In this document: positions 7,163 through 14,170 of the stretch, one piece after another
Numbering within the stretch: the stretch's first letter is position 1
Layout of the letters: each line of letters begins with the position of its first letter
From: CAZPUS01 sp964589825
GTDB lineage: Bacteria > Fibrobacterota > Chitinivibrionia > Chitinivibrionales > WJKA01
Assembly (NCBI GenBank): GCA_964589825.1
Contig: CAZPUS010000056.1
Coordinates: forward strand, 1 to 15,438
Reading direction: 5' to 3'
DNA: 15,438 nt
Program-made: the position numbers and the translations under genes
Notes under the pieces: generated by a model
What the model saw: the letters and a program-made list of their open reading frames with translations, nothing else
Database searches by the model: none
Told to the model about the DNA's origin: nothing

Positions 7163-8539
7163 TTATGAACGGGAATCATGCAGAATGCGACCGCTGATTT
7201 TTGGGCTATCATTTACCGTTGACGGCATAGTTATATCGAGAACATATTCACCGTGCATATCGGAGAACCTCGAGTTGAGCAGCATCGCATAATAGCCGGA
7301 AACTGCGCGGAATCGTTTTCGCTGGTGTGTGTCCAGGCTGTCTTTTGAAGGTGATACCATGTTGTTGGGATTGATGAAGGAACGCCCGCGCTTTACGCGA
7401 TAATCGAGATGCGGACCTGTTGAAAGGCCGGTGCTGCCAACCCGACCGATGAAATCGCCTTGTTGCACGGTGGCACCTTCGGTCAGTCCTCGTGCATAAG
7501 AGCTCAAGTGAGAATAATACGTGGTGTACATGCCTTTATGCCGGATACGGATGTGCTTTCCGTATCCACCTTTTCGTCCTTTGAATATAACAGTTCCTTC
7601 AGAGGCGGCATAAACAGGGGTACCTCTGGGTGCTGCATAGTCGATTCCCAGGTGAGGACGTACGACACCCAGTATCGGATGGGCACGATTGAACGAAAAC
7701 TGAGATGAAACACGGGAAAAACGAAGCGGTGATTTTAGAAAACGACGCTGTACCGAATGTCCCTTCCCGTTAAAATGAGCAAGGCTGTCGTTGTCCGGCT
7801 TATATGCGAACGCCTGATATGTTTTATTGTGTTTAGTCGAGGTGTACGTAGCGGCATAGATCGTTGCATAACCGGCAAAGCGTTCTCCAATGAATTTTTT
7901 TTCATACAATATTTTGAACGAATCTCCCTTACGACAGTCAAGGAAAAAATTGACATCCCAAGCAAAAAGGTCGATAAATTTGAATACGAGCGCATCATGT
8001 ATTCCCTGTGATGTCATCGACTCATAGATCGAGCTGTTCACTTTTCCCTTTGCAATGCAGCGTTGCCGTGTTACAGGGAGGGGTTCTTTTTTTGCGTGTA
8101 TCGAATCTTTCTTTACAGAAAAGGTATACCAGCATTGCTTTCTCGAAAGAATTTCTACCCGGCTTACAGAACCGGCGGTATCGGTATGCACCAGTATCGA
8201 ATCTCCCGGGTGGATACAGTGCATTCCCATTTTTTTTAGTGCGCGGTACCCGCTCAGGAGAGTATGAGAGAATTGGACGGCACAGGATGAAAGAGCTCGC
8301 GCAAAGGTGTCTCCTGCTTTTACCCTGTAATGAGATAAAACGGATGAGGGTGTTTGTGCCCGTACGGAGGTCGCGGCAGGCTGTGAAGCATTCGACATCG
8401 CGTGTGATGTATGGTTGAGTGCCTGCGTATTACCAGTAGAGGACGAGACGCGCGTACAGCAGATCCACAGGCTGTACAGCAACAATACAGCGGTTGTTAT
8501 CACAACAGTGGTACGGGCGAATATTTTTCTAGTGAACAT
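7163..8539 (-). CDS. M23 peptidase, MepM-like, membrane-anchored
   Basis: This 458-residue cell-wall endopeptidase of the LytM/MepM type would cleave peptidoglycan cross-links. A signal anchor spans about residues 8-28 (RTTVVITTAVLLLYSLWI), followed by a Ser/Thr-rich linker, a LysM-like or opacity-type segment (YRVKAGDTFARAL to IHPGDSILV, about 71-117), a middle beta domain, and the M23 domain (about 285-392). In that domain RPHLGIDYAAPRGTPV supplies H296 and D300, YYSHLS gives H344, and STGPHLDYRV gives H377. The usual HxH pair is here HxD: D379 stands at the position of the third zinc ligand. A C-terminal extension of about 65 residues follows. It starts 40 bases after the STAS/PEGA gene and is probably co-transcribed. 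No strong Shine-Dalgarno precedes the ATG. Confidence 0.9.
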   Translation of the reverse strand: MFTRKIFARTTVVITTAVLLLYSLWICCTRVSSSTGNTQALNHTSHAMSNASQPAATSVRAQTPSSVLSHYRVKAGDTFARALSSCAVQFSHTLLSGYRALKKMGMHCIHPGDSILVHTDTAGSVSRVEILSRKQCWYTFSVKKDSIHAKKEPLPVTRQRCIAKGKVNSSIYESMTSQGIHDALVFKFIDLFAWDVNFFLDCRKGDSFKILYEKKFIGERFAGYATIYAATYTSTKHNKTYQAFAYKPDNDSLAHFNGKGHSVQRRFLKSPLRFSRVSSQFSFNRAHPILGVVRPHLGIDYAAPRGTPVYAASEGTVIFKGRKGGYGKHIRIRHKGMYTTYYSHLSSYARGLTEGATVQQGDFIGRVGSTGLSTGPHLDYRVKRGRSFINPNNMVSPSKDSLDTHQRKRFRAVSGYYAMLLNSRFSDMHGEYVLDITMPSTVNDSPKISGRILHDSRS

Positions 8540-8579
8540 AAATGAGCGGGATGGGATAAAAAACAGTAACAGATGCTGA

Positions 8580-10175
8580 CTAAAATGTCACGTGGCGAGC
8601 GGAATTCTTTCCAGGCTCGAAGGTCATCTCTTCCGTATGTTCTTTTGCGCCTTTTTTAAATCGCATGGTGTGTGTGCCGGATCGTACATCGAGCTCCACT
8701 TCGTTCGTTTTTCCTACGTACTGTCCGTCCATAAATACCTGCGCGCCGGGTGGAATGGAGGAAATGAAGACTCGAGCGGGTTTTCCCTGCGGCGATTGTT
8801 GTGCGGTTTGTTCTCTCTTATGGGGAGAAGGAGTTTTTGTTTCGGGTGTTCTGGAGGCTTGAGAGGCGGCAGGTTCCTCTTGTTTTTGTGGCTTTTGAGG
8901 TGAAGGCTTCGGTTGCGCCTGACGGGATGCCGGCTGTTCTGTCTCCCGTTGCGGGGTTGCTCGTTGCAGGGTAAAGTTGCGTTGTACCTGGTTGCCCAGG
9001 TATTCTATATATTCGGATTGTTCCTGATATCCGTCTTTGGAAAGGGTGACTTTTATCTGTCCGTATACATTCGGGTTTTCCCACGTAAACGGAGTGCGAC
9101 CCTTTACCTCCCCGTCTATTTTTACGATCGCATTACCCGGTTCGGAATTAATTGCAATTACCTTTGATGATGTACGTTGTGAACGGGAGGGGCTGGGACG
9201 CGAGGCTGATCCTGTGCTGCGCGACCTCGTCGCGGGAGAAGGCCTCCGCTTTTGAACTCTTGGCTCAGGTCTTGGCTTTGGAGTGCTTTTTTGCGGACTT
9301 GGTGTTGTTTTTTTCGCTGAAGCGGCTTTTAATGATTTAGTTGCTTCTGAAGAACCTTTTGCCGATGTTTCAGCCGTGGTATCTGGCAGAGAATCGGACA
9401 CAGCATCCGATGCTTTTTGCATTGTCGAGTCTTTTTCCGTCTCTGCCGACCTTGTCGGTTCCTGATCCAGCGTGTGGGAGATAAATCTATTGATCTGTGG
9501 ATACCAGATAATGCCGGCTCCGATCGCTACTGCGATAATAAGCACTATCGGAATAATGACCGCAAGCGGTGATTTCTTTTTGGGCGATTCGTCTTCGGCG
9601 ATAAAGCGTTCGGTGCCTTTGTCCGCCTCTTCGTAGAGTCCCTGCTGACGCTTTTGTTCAGGGCTGAGCGGCGCACGCTCTTTTTTAGCGGGTTGTGTCG
9701 GCTTTTCCTTTTTGGGTTTTTCCTGCGAGGTGCTTTCCGGACTCTGCGGTTGTGGTTTTTGCACTTCTTTTTTATCCTCTTGTGCGGCAAGTGCCTGGAC
9801 TTCTGCCACACTTATGCTCTGAGTATTACGAATTATATCTTCAGAGCTTTTCTGCAGTTGTTCTTTGCTCTCGTAGACGCGGATAAAATTGGGAATGCCC
9901 GCTTCATCCAGGAGAGAACGCACCTTTTCATTCGGAGAAAGCAGGGAGAGACGACCGTTTGCATCGAGGATATGTCTGTTGAGTGAAAGAAAAGAGTTAA
10001 TGGCATTGGAATATACGTATGCAAGCTGAGAAAGGTCTATGGCTATGCTTTTTTTGCCTTCATCAACATATGATTTTACCTTTTTTTCAAACGTCACTAC
10101 ATCAAAAATTTCGCTTTCACCCAACGAAGGGGTGATAACGAAAAAGAGGCCGATGGTTTCTGTCTTGAAGTCGAT
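8580..10175 (-). CDS. STAS-transmembrane-PEGA protein, probable AUC start
   Basis: The encoded protein has about 531 residues. The N-terminal STAS-like domain (about 1-105) includes TETIGLFFVI, KSIAIDLSQLAYVYS and RLSLLSPNEKVRSLL, typical of anti-sigma-antagonist folds; the conserved serine is kept in VYSNA but the preceding Asp is Tyr. A Lys/Pro/Glu-rich linker leads to one membrane helix (LAVIIPIVLIIAVAIGAGII, about residue 204-223). A long Ser/Pro/Lys/Arg-rich region follows, then two PEGA domains: NSEPGNAIVKIDGEVKGRTP (about 338-405) and SSIPPGAQVFMDGQYVGKT (about 467-531). The STAS part would be cytoplasmic and PEGA outside, perhaps touching the wall. A TTG at 10122-10124 would cut off the first STAS strand; the frame runs to ATC at 10173-10175, ten bases after GGAGG. 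No function is known to me for this architecture. Confidence 0.82.
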   Translation of the reverse strand: MDFKTETIGLFFVITPSLGESEIFDVVTFEKKVKSYVDEGKKSIAIDLSQLAYVYSNAINSFLSLNRHILDANGRLSLLSPNEKVRSLLDEAGIPNFIRVYESKEQLQKSSEDIIRNTQSISVAEVQALAAQEDKKEVQKPQPQSPESTSQEKPKKEKPTQPAKKERAPLSPEQKRQQGLYEEADKGTERFIAEDESPKKKSPLAVIIPIVLIIAVAIGAGIIWYPQINRFISHTLDQEPTRSAETEKDSTMQKASDAVSDSLPDTTAETSAKGSSEATKSLKAASAKKTTPSPQKSTPKPRPEPRVQKRRPSPATRSRSTGSASRPSPSRSQRTSSKVIAINSEPGNAIVKIDGEVKGRTPFTWENPNVYGQIKVTLSKDGYQEQSEYIEYLGNQVQRNFTLQRATPQRETEQPASRQAQPKPSPQKPQKQEEPAASQASRTPETKTPSPHKREQTAQQSPQGKPARVFISSIPPGAQVFMDGQYVGKTNEVELDVRSGTHTMRFKKGAKEHTEEMTFEPGKNSARHVTF

Positions 10176-10185
10176 GGTTTATACA

Positions 10186-10190
10186 CCTCC
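10186..10190 (-). promoter_or_regulatory. Shine-Dalgarno deciding the STAS/PEGA start
   Basis: On the minus strand GGAGG (10190-10186), continuing as GGAGGTG, is the only strong ribosome binding site ahead of this gene. Ten bases separate it from ATC at 10175-10173, and an in-frame TAA at 10181-10179 means that only two codons, ACC and ATC, can lie between the stop and the start of STAS homology. Similar long spacings occur at xseB (nine) and the COX24 gene (eleven). Confidence 0.65.
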
Positions 10191-10279
10191 GTTTGGATGT
10201 TTTCGGTAACCGGTTGTGTTGTGGTGAAGACGCGTTATACTCATACGTGGATACATTGACCGGATAATGAAACGGAAAA

Positions 10280-10353
10280 TACGCCAGGAGGGGTTCGAAC
10301 CCCCGACCTTCGGCTCCGGAGGCCGACGCTCTATCCGGCTGAGCTACTGGCGC
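10280..10353 (-). tRNA. tRNA-Arg (anticodon CCG)
   Basis: The minus strand gives a 74-nt cloverleaf: acceptor GCGCCAG/CTGGCGT, D stem GCTC/GAGC with a nine-base loop, anticodon stem TCGGC/GCCGA with loop CTCCGGA (anticodon CCG), variable loop AGGTC, and T arm GGGGG-TTCGAAC-CCCTC. The first acceptor pair is a G-U wobble rather than a G-C pair. The discriminator is A and CCA is not encoded. It lies 36 bases downstream of the Gfo/Idh/MocA stop. Confidence 0.96.
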
Positions 10354-10371
10354 ATTTTTACCGAATTCTAC

Positions 10372-10400
10372 AATATAAAATCGGCGCATTCATGAATCAA
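10372..10400 (-). promoter_or_regulatory. Promoter of tRNA-Arg
   Basis: On the minus strand TTGATT (10395-10400), a 17-bp spacer and TATATT (10372-10377) form a sigma70-type promoter with the same -10 as tRNA-Phe. The -35 box overlaps the last codons and stop of the Gfo/Idh/MocA gene. Transcripts could read on into the STAS/PEGA gene, whose own promoter is not obvious. Confidence 0.65.
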
Positions 10401-11343
10401 TGGTATGCGCATTATTATCTATAGTATGAAGAATCGCGTCACTCATTTGAAGCGATGTCAATGCTTCGTCGCCTCGGGTGGCAGGGGCCTGTTTCTTGTG
10501 TGTTATTTCAAAAATAAATGATTCCAATTCTTCACTCAGCGGATCGTTTGTGCTATATTTTTCCTCATGTCTTTGTACGCAGGATTCAGCACCGGCTGAT
10601 GGGTCGAGCGAATAATACTCGAATGTTTTCGCATCCATGTCGACAGAGAAATATGCATTTTTCTGAAAAAGGCGTAGTTTACGCATCTTTTTTGCCGATA
10701 TGCGACTGGCGGTAATATTGGCGATACATCCGTCCGGGAATGTTAATCGTGCATTGGCTATATCGTGTGTATCCGAAAGCACCGCAACGCCTGCGGCGGC
10801 AATTGACTCATATATTGGTTCCGCTTTACATAATTGAAGTACCAGATGAAGATCATGTACCATGAGATCGAGGACCACCGAAACATCGGTTCCCCTGATA
10901 TTATATGGAGCAAGACGATGAATTTCGATAAACTGGGGAGCGGGATTTTTTTGTTTCAGGGCATCGAATACCGGATTGAACGCTTCAGAATGTCCCACGT
11001 GCAGCACAAGTCCTTTTTCGCGCGCATTGCGAACGATGGTGGCGCCTTGAGAATAATCGCTGGCCAGCGGTTTTTCTACCAGCACGTGCCTGTCCGACAT
11101 AATGCATTGCTGCACAAGTGCACTGTGTGAGGTGCAGGGCGTGGCAATAATAAGTGCGTCCGCGTCTGTAATAAGTGCATTGCTCGATGAGTACGGAATG
11201 ACGTTGTATTTTCGGTGAATCTTATCGCAACGAATCGGGTCGGCATCGAATATGCCGACTACCGTGGTAGCGGAATCCGCGATACACTTCTGGAGGTGGT
11301 ATTCACCAAGTACGCCGACACCAATAATTCCGATTTTGATCAT
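10390..11343 (-). CDS. Gfo/Idh/MocA-family NAD(P)-dependent oxidoreductase
   Basis: This 317-residue sugar-type dehydrogenase has the Rossmann motif IGIIGVGVLGEYHL at residues 4-17, ATPCTSH after the fourth strand, VLVEKPLA with the conserved EKP at 90-92, and a C-terminal domain with RGTDVSVVLDLMVHDLHLV and IANARLTFPDGCIANITASR. These last motifs match what I remember of the oxidoreductase found in lpx clusters of some deltaproteobacteria, a group related to GnnA-type UDP-GlcNAc 3-dehydrogenases. A role in lipid A or nucleotide-sugar modification is therefore suggested, not shown; no partner aminotransferase (GnnB type) is in the window. The start is ATG 11341-11343, seven bases after AGGA; an in-frame ATG at 11365-11367 would add eight residues unlike the family. 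It lies 54 bases downstream of recD2. Confidence 0.9.
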   Translation of the reverse strand: MIKIGIIGVGVLGEYHLQKCIADSATTVVGIFDADPIRCDKIHRKYNVIPYSSSNALITDADALIIATPCTSHSALVQQCIMSDRHVLVEKPLASDYSQGATIVRNAREKGLVLHVGHSEAFNPVFDALKQKNPAPQFIEIHRLAPYNIRGTDVSVVLDLMVHDLHLVLQLCKAEPIYESIAAAGVAVLSDTHDIANARLTFPDGCIANITASRISAKKMRKLRLFQKNAYFSVDMDAKTFEYYSLDPSAGAESCVQRHEEKYSTNDPLSEELESFIFEITHKKQAPATRGDEALTSLQMSDAILHTIDNNAHTIDS

Positions 11344-11397
11344 CTTTGCTTCCTGAAAAACGAACATGAAAAATTAAAGAATACAGAAAAAAATAGC

Positions 11398-13554
11398 TTA
11401 TGCTCGCAGTCGCTCTGCAAGTGAGGTGAAACGCTGCACCACGGTGTTGTTTTTTATCGCTATTGCAAGCGCTTTTTTCGTACCTACCAGTACGCAGAGT
11501 TTTTTTGCCCGCGTAACGGCAGTATAAAGCAGGTTTCGTTGCAGCATCACAAAATGCTGCGTGGACACGGGAATGACCACACATTCGAATTCGCTTCCCT
11601 GGCTTTTATGCACGCTTATGCAATAGGCGTGTACCAGTTCATCGAGGTTTTTAAGTGTATATGTTACCTGTGTATGATGATAGGAAACGGTAAGAGAAGT
11701 CGTGTCGGGTATCGAGTCGACGGTTCCAATATCTCCGTTATATACACCGAGGGTGTAATTGTTACGAAGCTGCATCACCTTGTCTCCGGTTCTGAAAACA
11801 CTGCCGCCACGTTGCAAAAAATCCCCGTGTGGGTTGAGAAGCTGCTGAATCCGGATGTTGATTTCACGGGTACCGAGAGTCCCTTTGTGCATGGGAGTAA
11901 TTACCTGGATATCACGAATCGGGTCGAAGCCGTATTTTGCCGGAAGCCTGGTTGAAACCAGATCGCATATCGTTTTTTGCGTATGTAAAGGTTCCGGTGA
12001 ATCGATAAAAAAACAGTTGTCATTTTTATCGTTTGTAAAAACGGGTATTTCACCCGAAAGAATCTGATGGGATGCGGTGATGATTCTGCTTCGTGCAGCC
12101 TGGCGAAAAATTCTGGAGAGATGTACATGGGTAATCACACGGCTTGCAATCATATCAGCAAGAACATTACCGGGTCCCACTGAAGGAAGCTGATTGTGAT
12201 CTCCGACAAAGAGTATTCTGGTTCCGGACGGCAGTGCACTCAGCAGTGATCGCAGCAGGAATATGTCCATCATGGAGACCTCATCGACGACGAGGGCGTC
12301 GCATTCGAGCGGATTTTCACGATTGAGCTGAAACGTCATTCCTTCTCCGGCTTTTGGGTTCGCTTTGAGCAGACGGTGGATGGTCTGTGCGGTGTGTGCC
12401 GTTACCTGCTGAAGATGCTGTGCCGCGCGCCCCGTTGGCGCGCACAATTTTAAAGTCGCGCCGAATGAGTACAGCATGTCGACAACCGATTTTAATGCCG
12501 TTGTTTTTCCGGTGCCCGGACCGCCGGTAAGCAGCGTAATGCGCGATTGCGCCATTGCAAATAGCACCTGCAGCTGTTGCTCGGACGGATTCCATTCAGT
12601 TTCTTTGCTGTATTTGATAAGCCAACGGCGTATATCGCCTTCCGGAATCGAAAAAGCATCTGCATGAAACCGGTTTTTGATTCTTTCCCGCAGCGATCGA
12701 GATATATCACATTCGGTGGTGTAGGCGTGGGGTAAAAAAAGGCGTCTCTGTTCCTGTATGATGTCATTGTTTTTTATCAAATGATCGATCGTGTAAATGC
12801 TTTGTTCATGGTCAACATGCAACAGCTCGCTCGACTGGTGTGCGAGTGAATCGTAATCCTGATAGGTATGCCCTTCCGAAAGAGCCTGCTGCATAAGGTA
12901 GACGATACCAGCACGAATGCGGATAAACGAGGTGTTGTCAAACCCGAAATGATGGGCAATGGCATCCGCTTTTTTAAAACCGATTCCCCAGATATCGTCT
13001 ACGAGCGCATAAGGATTTGAAGATATTTTTTCTCTGGTTTCTTCTCCGTAAGTTTCGTATATTTTTGCCGCGGTGTTCAGCGTAAGATCGAGCTGCTGCA
13101 AAAAAAGCATGGTATCCCTGATAGAACGCTGTTCATCCCACTCCTTTTTTACCTTCTCGGCGATTTTTTTGCCGATACCTTCGATTTCGCACAACCGTCC
13201 ATGTTCATTTTCTATTATGTCAAGTGTTTCCGTGCCGAATTTCTTAATAATCCGTTGTGCCCGTGCCGTACCTATATTGGATATGATGCCCGATGTGAGC
13301 AGGGTTTCGATCGCCTTTTCAGAGATTGGCTTGACAATTTCAAAATGTTCTACCATAAACTGGTTGCCGTATCTCGGATGCAGCGCCCATTCACCTTTGA
13401 GTGTTACGCTATGACCCTCCCGTATGTTTGCCATATTACCAACACACACGACCGGTGTGGTATCTTCTTCGCCGCAAACCCTGATTACGCTGAAGCCATT
13501 GTCGGGATTTCTGAAACTAACCGAGGTGACAGTACCGTGGACTTTATCCTTCAT
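11398..13554 (-). CDS. recD2: RecD2-type ATP-dependent 5'-3' DNA helicase
   Basis: RecD2 is a superfamily 1B helicase that works outside RecBCD in repair and replication fork maintenance. The 718 residues match the family length. The N-terminus has the OB-like start VHGTVTSVSFRNPDNGFSVI and helix-hairpin-helix repeats (IGTARAQRIIKKFG, IEGIGKKIAEKV and WGIGFKKADAIA, about 93-198). The motor core contains Walker A GGPGTGKTT at 344-352, CAPTGRAAQ, Walker B VVDEVSMMD near 422-430, FVGDHNQLPSVGPGNVL, HLSRIFRQA, and the C-terminal SVHKSQGSEF and YTAVTRAKK motifs. No key motif is missing. The start is ATG at 13552-13554, with only a poor Shine-Dalgarno. It is the first gene of a minus-strand run with the Gfo/Idh/MocA gene. 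Confidence 0.96.
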   Translation of the reverse strand: MKDKVHGTVTSVSFRNPDNGFSVIRVCGEEDTTPVVCVGNMANIREGHSVTLKGEWALHPRYGNQFMVEHFEIVKPISEKAIETLLTSGIISNIGTARAQRIIKKFGTETLDIIENEHGRLCEIEGIGKKIAEKVKKEWDEQRSIRDTMLFLQQLDLTLNTAAKIYETYGEETREKISSNPYALVDDIWGIGFKKADAIAHHFGFDNTSFIRIRAGIVYLMQQALSEGHTYQDYDSLAHQSSELLHVDHEQSIYTIDHLIKNNDIIQEQRRLFLPHAYTTECDISRSLRERIKNRFHADAFSIPEGDIRRWLIKYSKETEWNPSEQQLQVLFAMAQSRITLLTGGPGTGKTTALKSVVDMLYSFGATLKLCAPTGRAAQHLQQVTAHTAQTIHRLLKANPKAGEGMTFQLNRENPLECDALVVDEVSMMDIFLLRSLLSALPSGTRILFVGDHNQLPSVGPGNVLADMIASRVITHVHLSRIFRQAARSRIITASHQILSGEIPVFTNDKNDNCFFIDSPEPLHTQKTICDLVSTRLPAKYGFDPIRDIQVITPMHKGTLGTREINIRIQQLLNPHGDFLQRGGSVFRTGDKVMQLRNNYTLGVYNGDIGTVDSIPDTTSLTVSYHHTQVTYTLKNLDELVHAYCISVHKSQGSEFECVVIPVSTQHFVMLQRNLLYTAVTRAKKLCVLVGTKKALAIAIKNNTVVQRFTSLAERLRA

Positions 13555-13629
13555 ATGGCTAATTCCGTAGTATCGCGGTAGTAAAGACGGTATTTCACTG
13601 AAAAACTGTAATAAATTTGCGTAAAGTTA

Positions 13630-13791
13630 ATGCAACCCTTTGCGGAAAATTCCGCGCATATTCAAGCCGCCAAAGCAATGAACAGGTATGTGGGGATTCC
13701 CGGTCACACAGGCGCGATTATTTATGAAGTAAGCGCTATTTATGTAACACCTGCTCACATTAGTGCTATTGAGCTTTCGCCGAAAAAATAG
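13630..13791 (+). CDS. Possible small hypothetical protein (53 aa)
   Basis: An ATG at 13630 opens a 53-codon frame ending with TAG at 13789-13791. The product begins MQPFAENSAHIQAAKAMNRY and contains GIPGHTGAIIYEVSAIYVTP, a composition that looks protein-like with no low-complexity bias. There is no good ribosome binding site, the frame crosses the region where the recD2 promoter should lie, and its end runs into the minus-strand terminator. I do not recognise the sequence. Chance or a gene fragment are both plausible. Confidence 0.25.
   Translation: MQPFAENSAHIQAAKAMNRYVGIPGHTGAIIYEVSAIYVTPAHISAIELSPKK
13642..13655. repeat. Inverted repeat upstream of recD2
   Basis: GCGGAA (13642-13647) and TTCCGC (13650-13655) flank two bases. 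Just before it, TTGC and GCAA (13617-13635) flank eleven bases. Both lie 60-100 bases upstream of the recD2 start and could be operator half-sites; nothing shows which regulator would bind. Confidence 0.35.
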
Positions 13792-13814
13792 GAGCCGCCG
13801 GGCGAGGCAGGCTC
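13783..13814 (-). terminator. Rho-independent terminator of the COX24-domain transcript
   Basis: On the minus strand GAGCC (13814-13810) and GCC (13808-13806), separated by one bulged base, pair with GGC (13799-13797) and GGCTC (13796-13792), then CTATTTTTT follows. It lies about 165 bases past the stop of the small COX24-domain gene, whose transcript it most probably ends. Confidence 0.7.
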
Positions 13815-13980
13815 ATTAGTTTCCGGAGACACCATTGCAGCATTGCTCCCAGCAGCTTTCATAACAGCAATCGATCAATTCAGAAGAATTAATTATATTC
13901 GTTCGATGCGTATTGTCAGCAGAGGAAACAGATATAAAAGCGAGATGTGTTGCCCCATTACGGTGCCCATGCAGTTTCCA

Positions 13981-14070
13981 CTATTTCTTCTTATGTCTGT
14001 TAAGGTGGCTGCGTTTTTTTCGTTTATGTTTGTTGATCTTCGCTTTTCTTTTTTTACGTACGTTAGGCAT
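13981..14070 (-). CDS. AURKAIP1/COX24 (mS38)-domain small ribosomal-type protein
   Basis: This 29-residue protein is extremely basic: it begins MPNVRKKRKAKINKHKRKKR and ends NRHKKK. The pattern KKRKxKIxKHKRKKR-x-x-x-NRHKKK is that of the bacterial AURKAIP1/COX24-domain family, homologous to mitochondrial ribosomal protein mS38 and found as a stand-alone peptide in Bacteroidota and relatives. By analogy it would sit on the small ribosomal subunit near the decoding region. AGGAG at 14086-14082 precedes the ATG by eleven bases. The gene is too short for usual ORF cut-offs and is easily missed. A promoter candidate (14141-14170) and a terminator (13783-13814) bracket it, so it is probably monocistronic. 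About 75 percent of its residues are Lys, Arg, His or Asn, so chance similarity is possible but the family pattern and signals agree. Confidence 0.78.
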   Translation of the reverse strand: MPNVRKKRKAKINKHKRKKRSHLNRHKKK

Positions 14071-14140
14071 GAAACGAACGGCTCCTTTTTTAGCGGTAAA
14101 ACGCGATACAGGTGCGGAAATGAAAAATAATACGGCTGAT

Positions 14141-14170
14141 AAAATAATTGATTGCAGGGGAATACGTCAA
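14141..14170 (-). promoter_or_regulatory. Promoter candidate for the COX24-domain gene
   Basis: On the minus strand TTGACG (14165-14170) is followed by an 18-bp spacer and TATTTT (14141-14146). The -35 is five of six to consensus and the -10 four of six. The leader would be about 65 nt. Confidence 0.4.

Noticed and set aside
8592..9465. Several plus-strand ORFs of 60-103 codons
   Set aside because: They are shadows of the low-complexity Lys/Pro/Ser-rich STAS/PEGA gene on the other strand.
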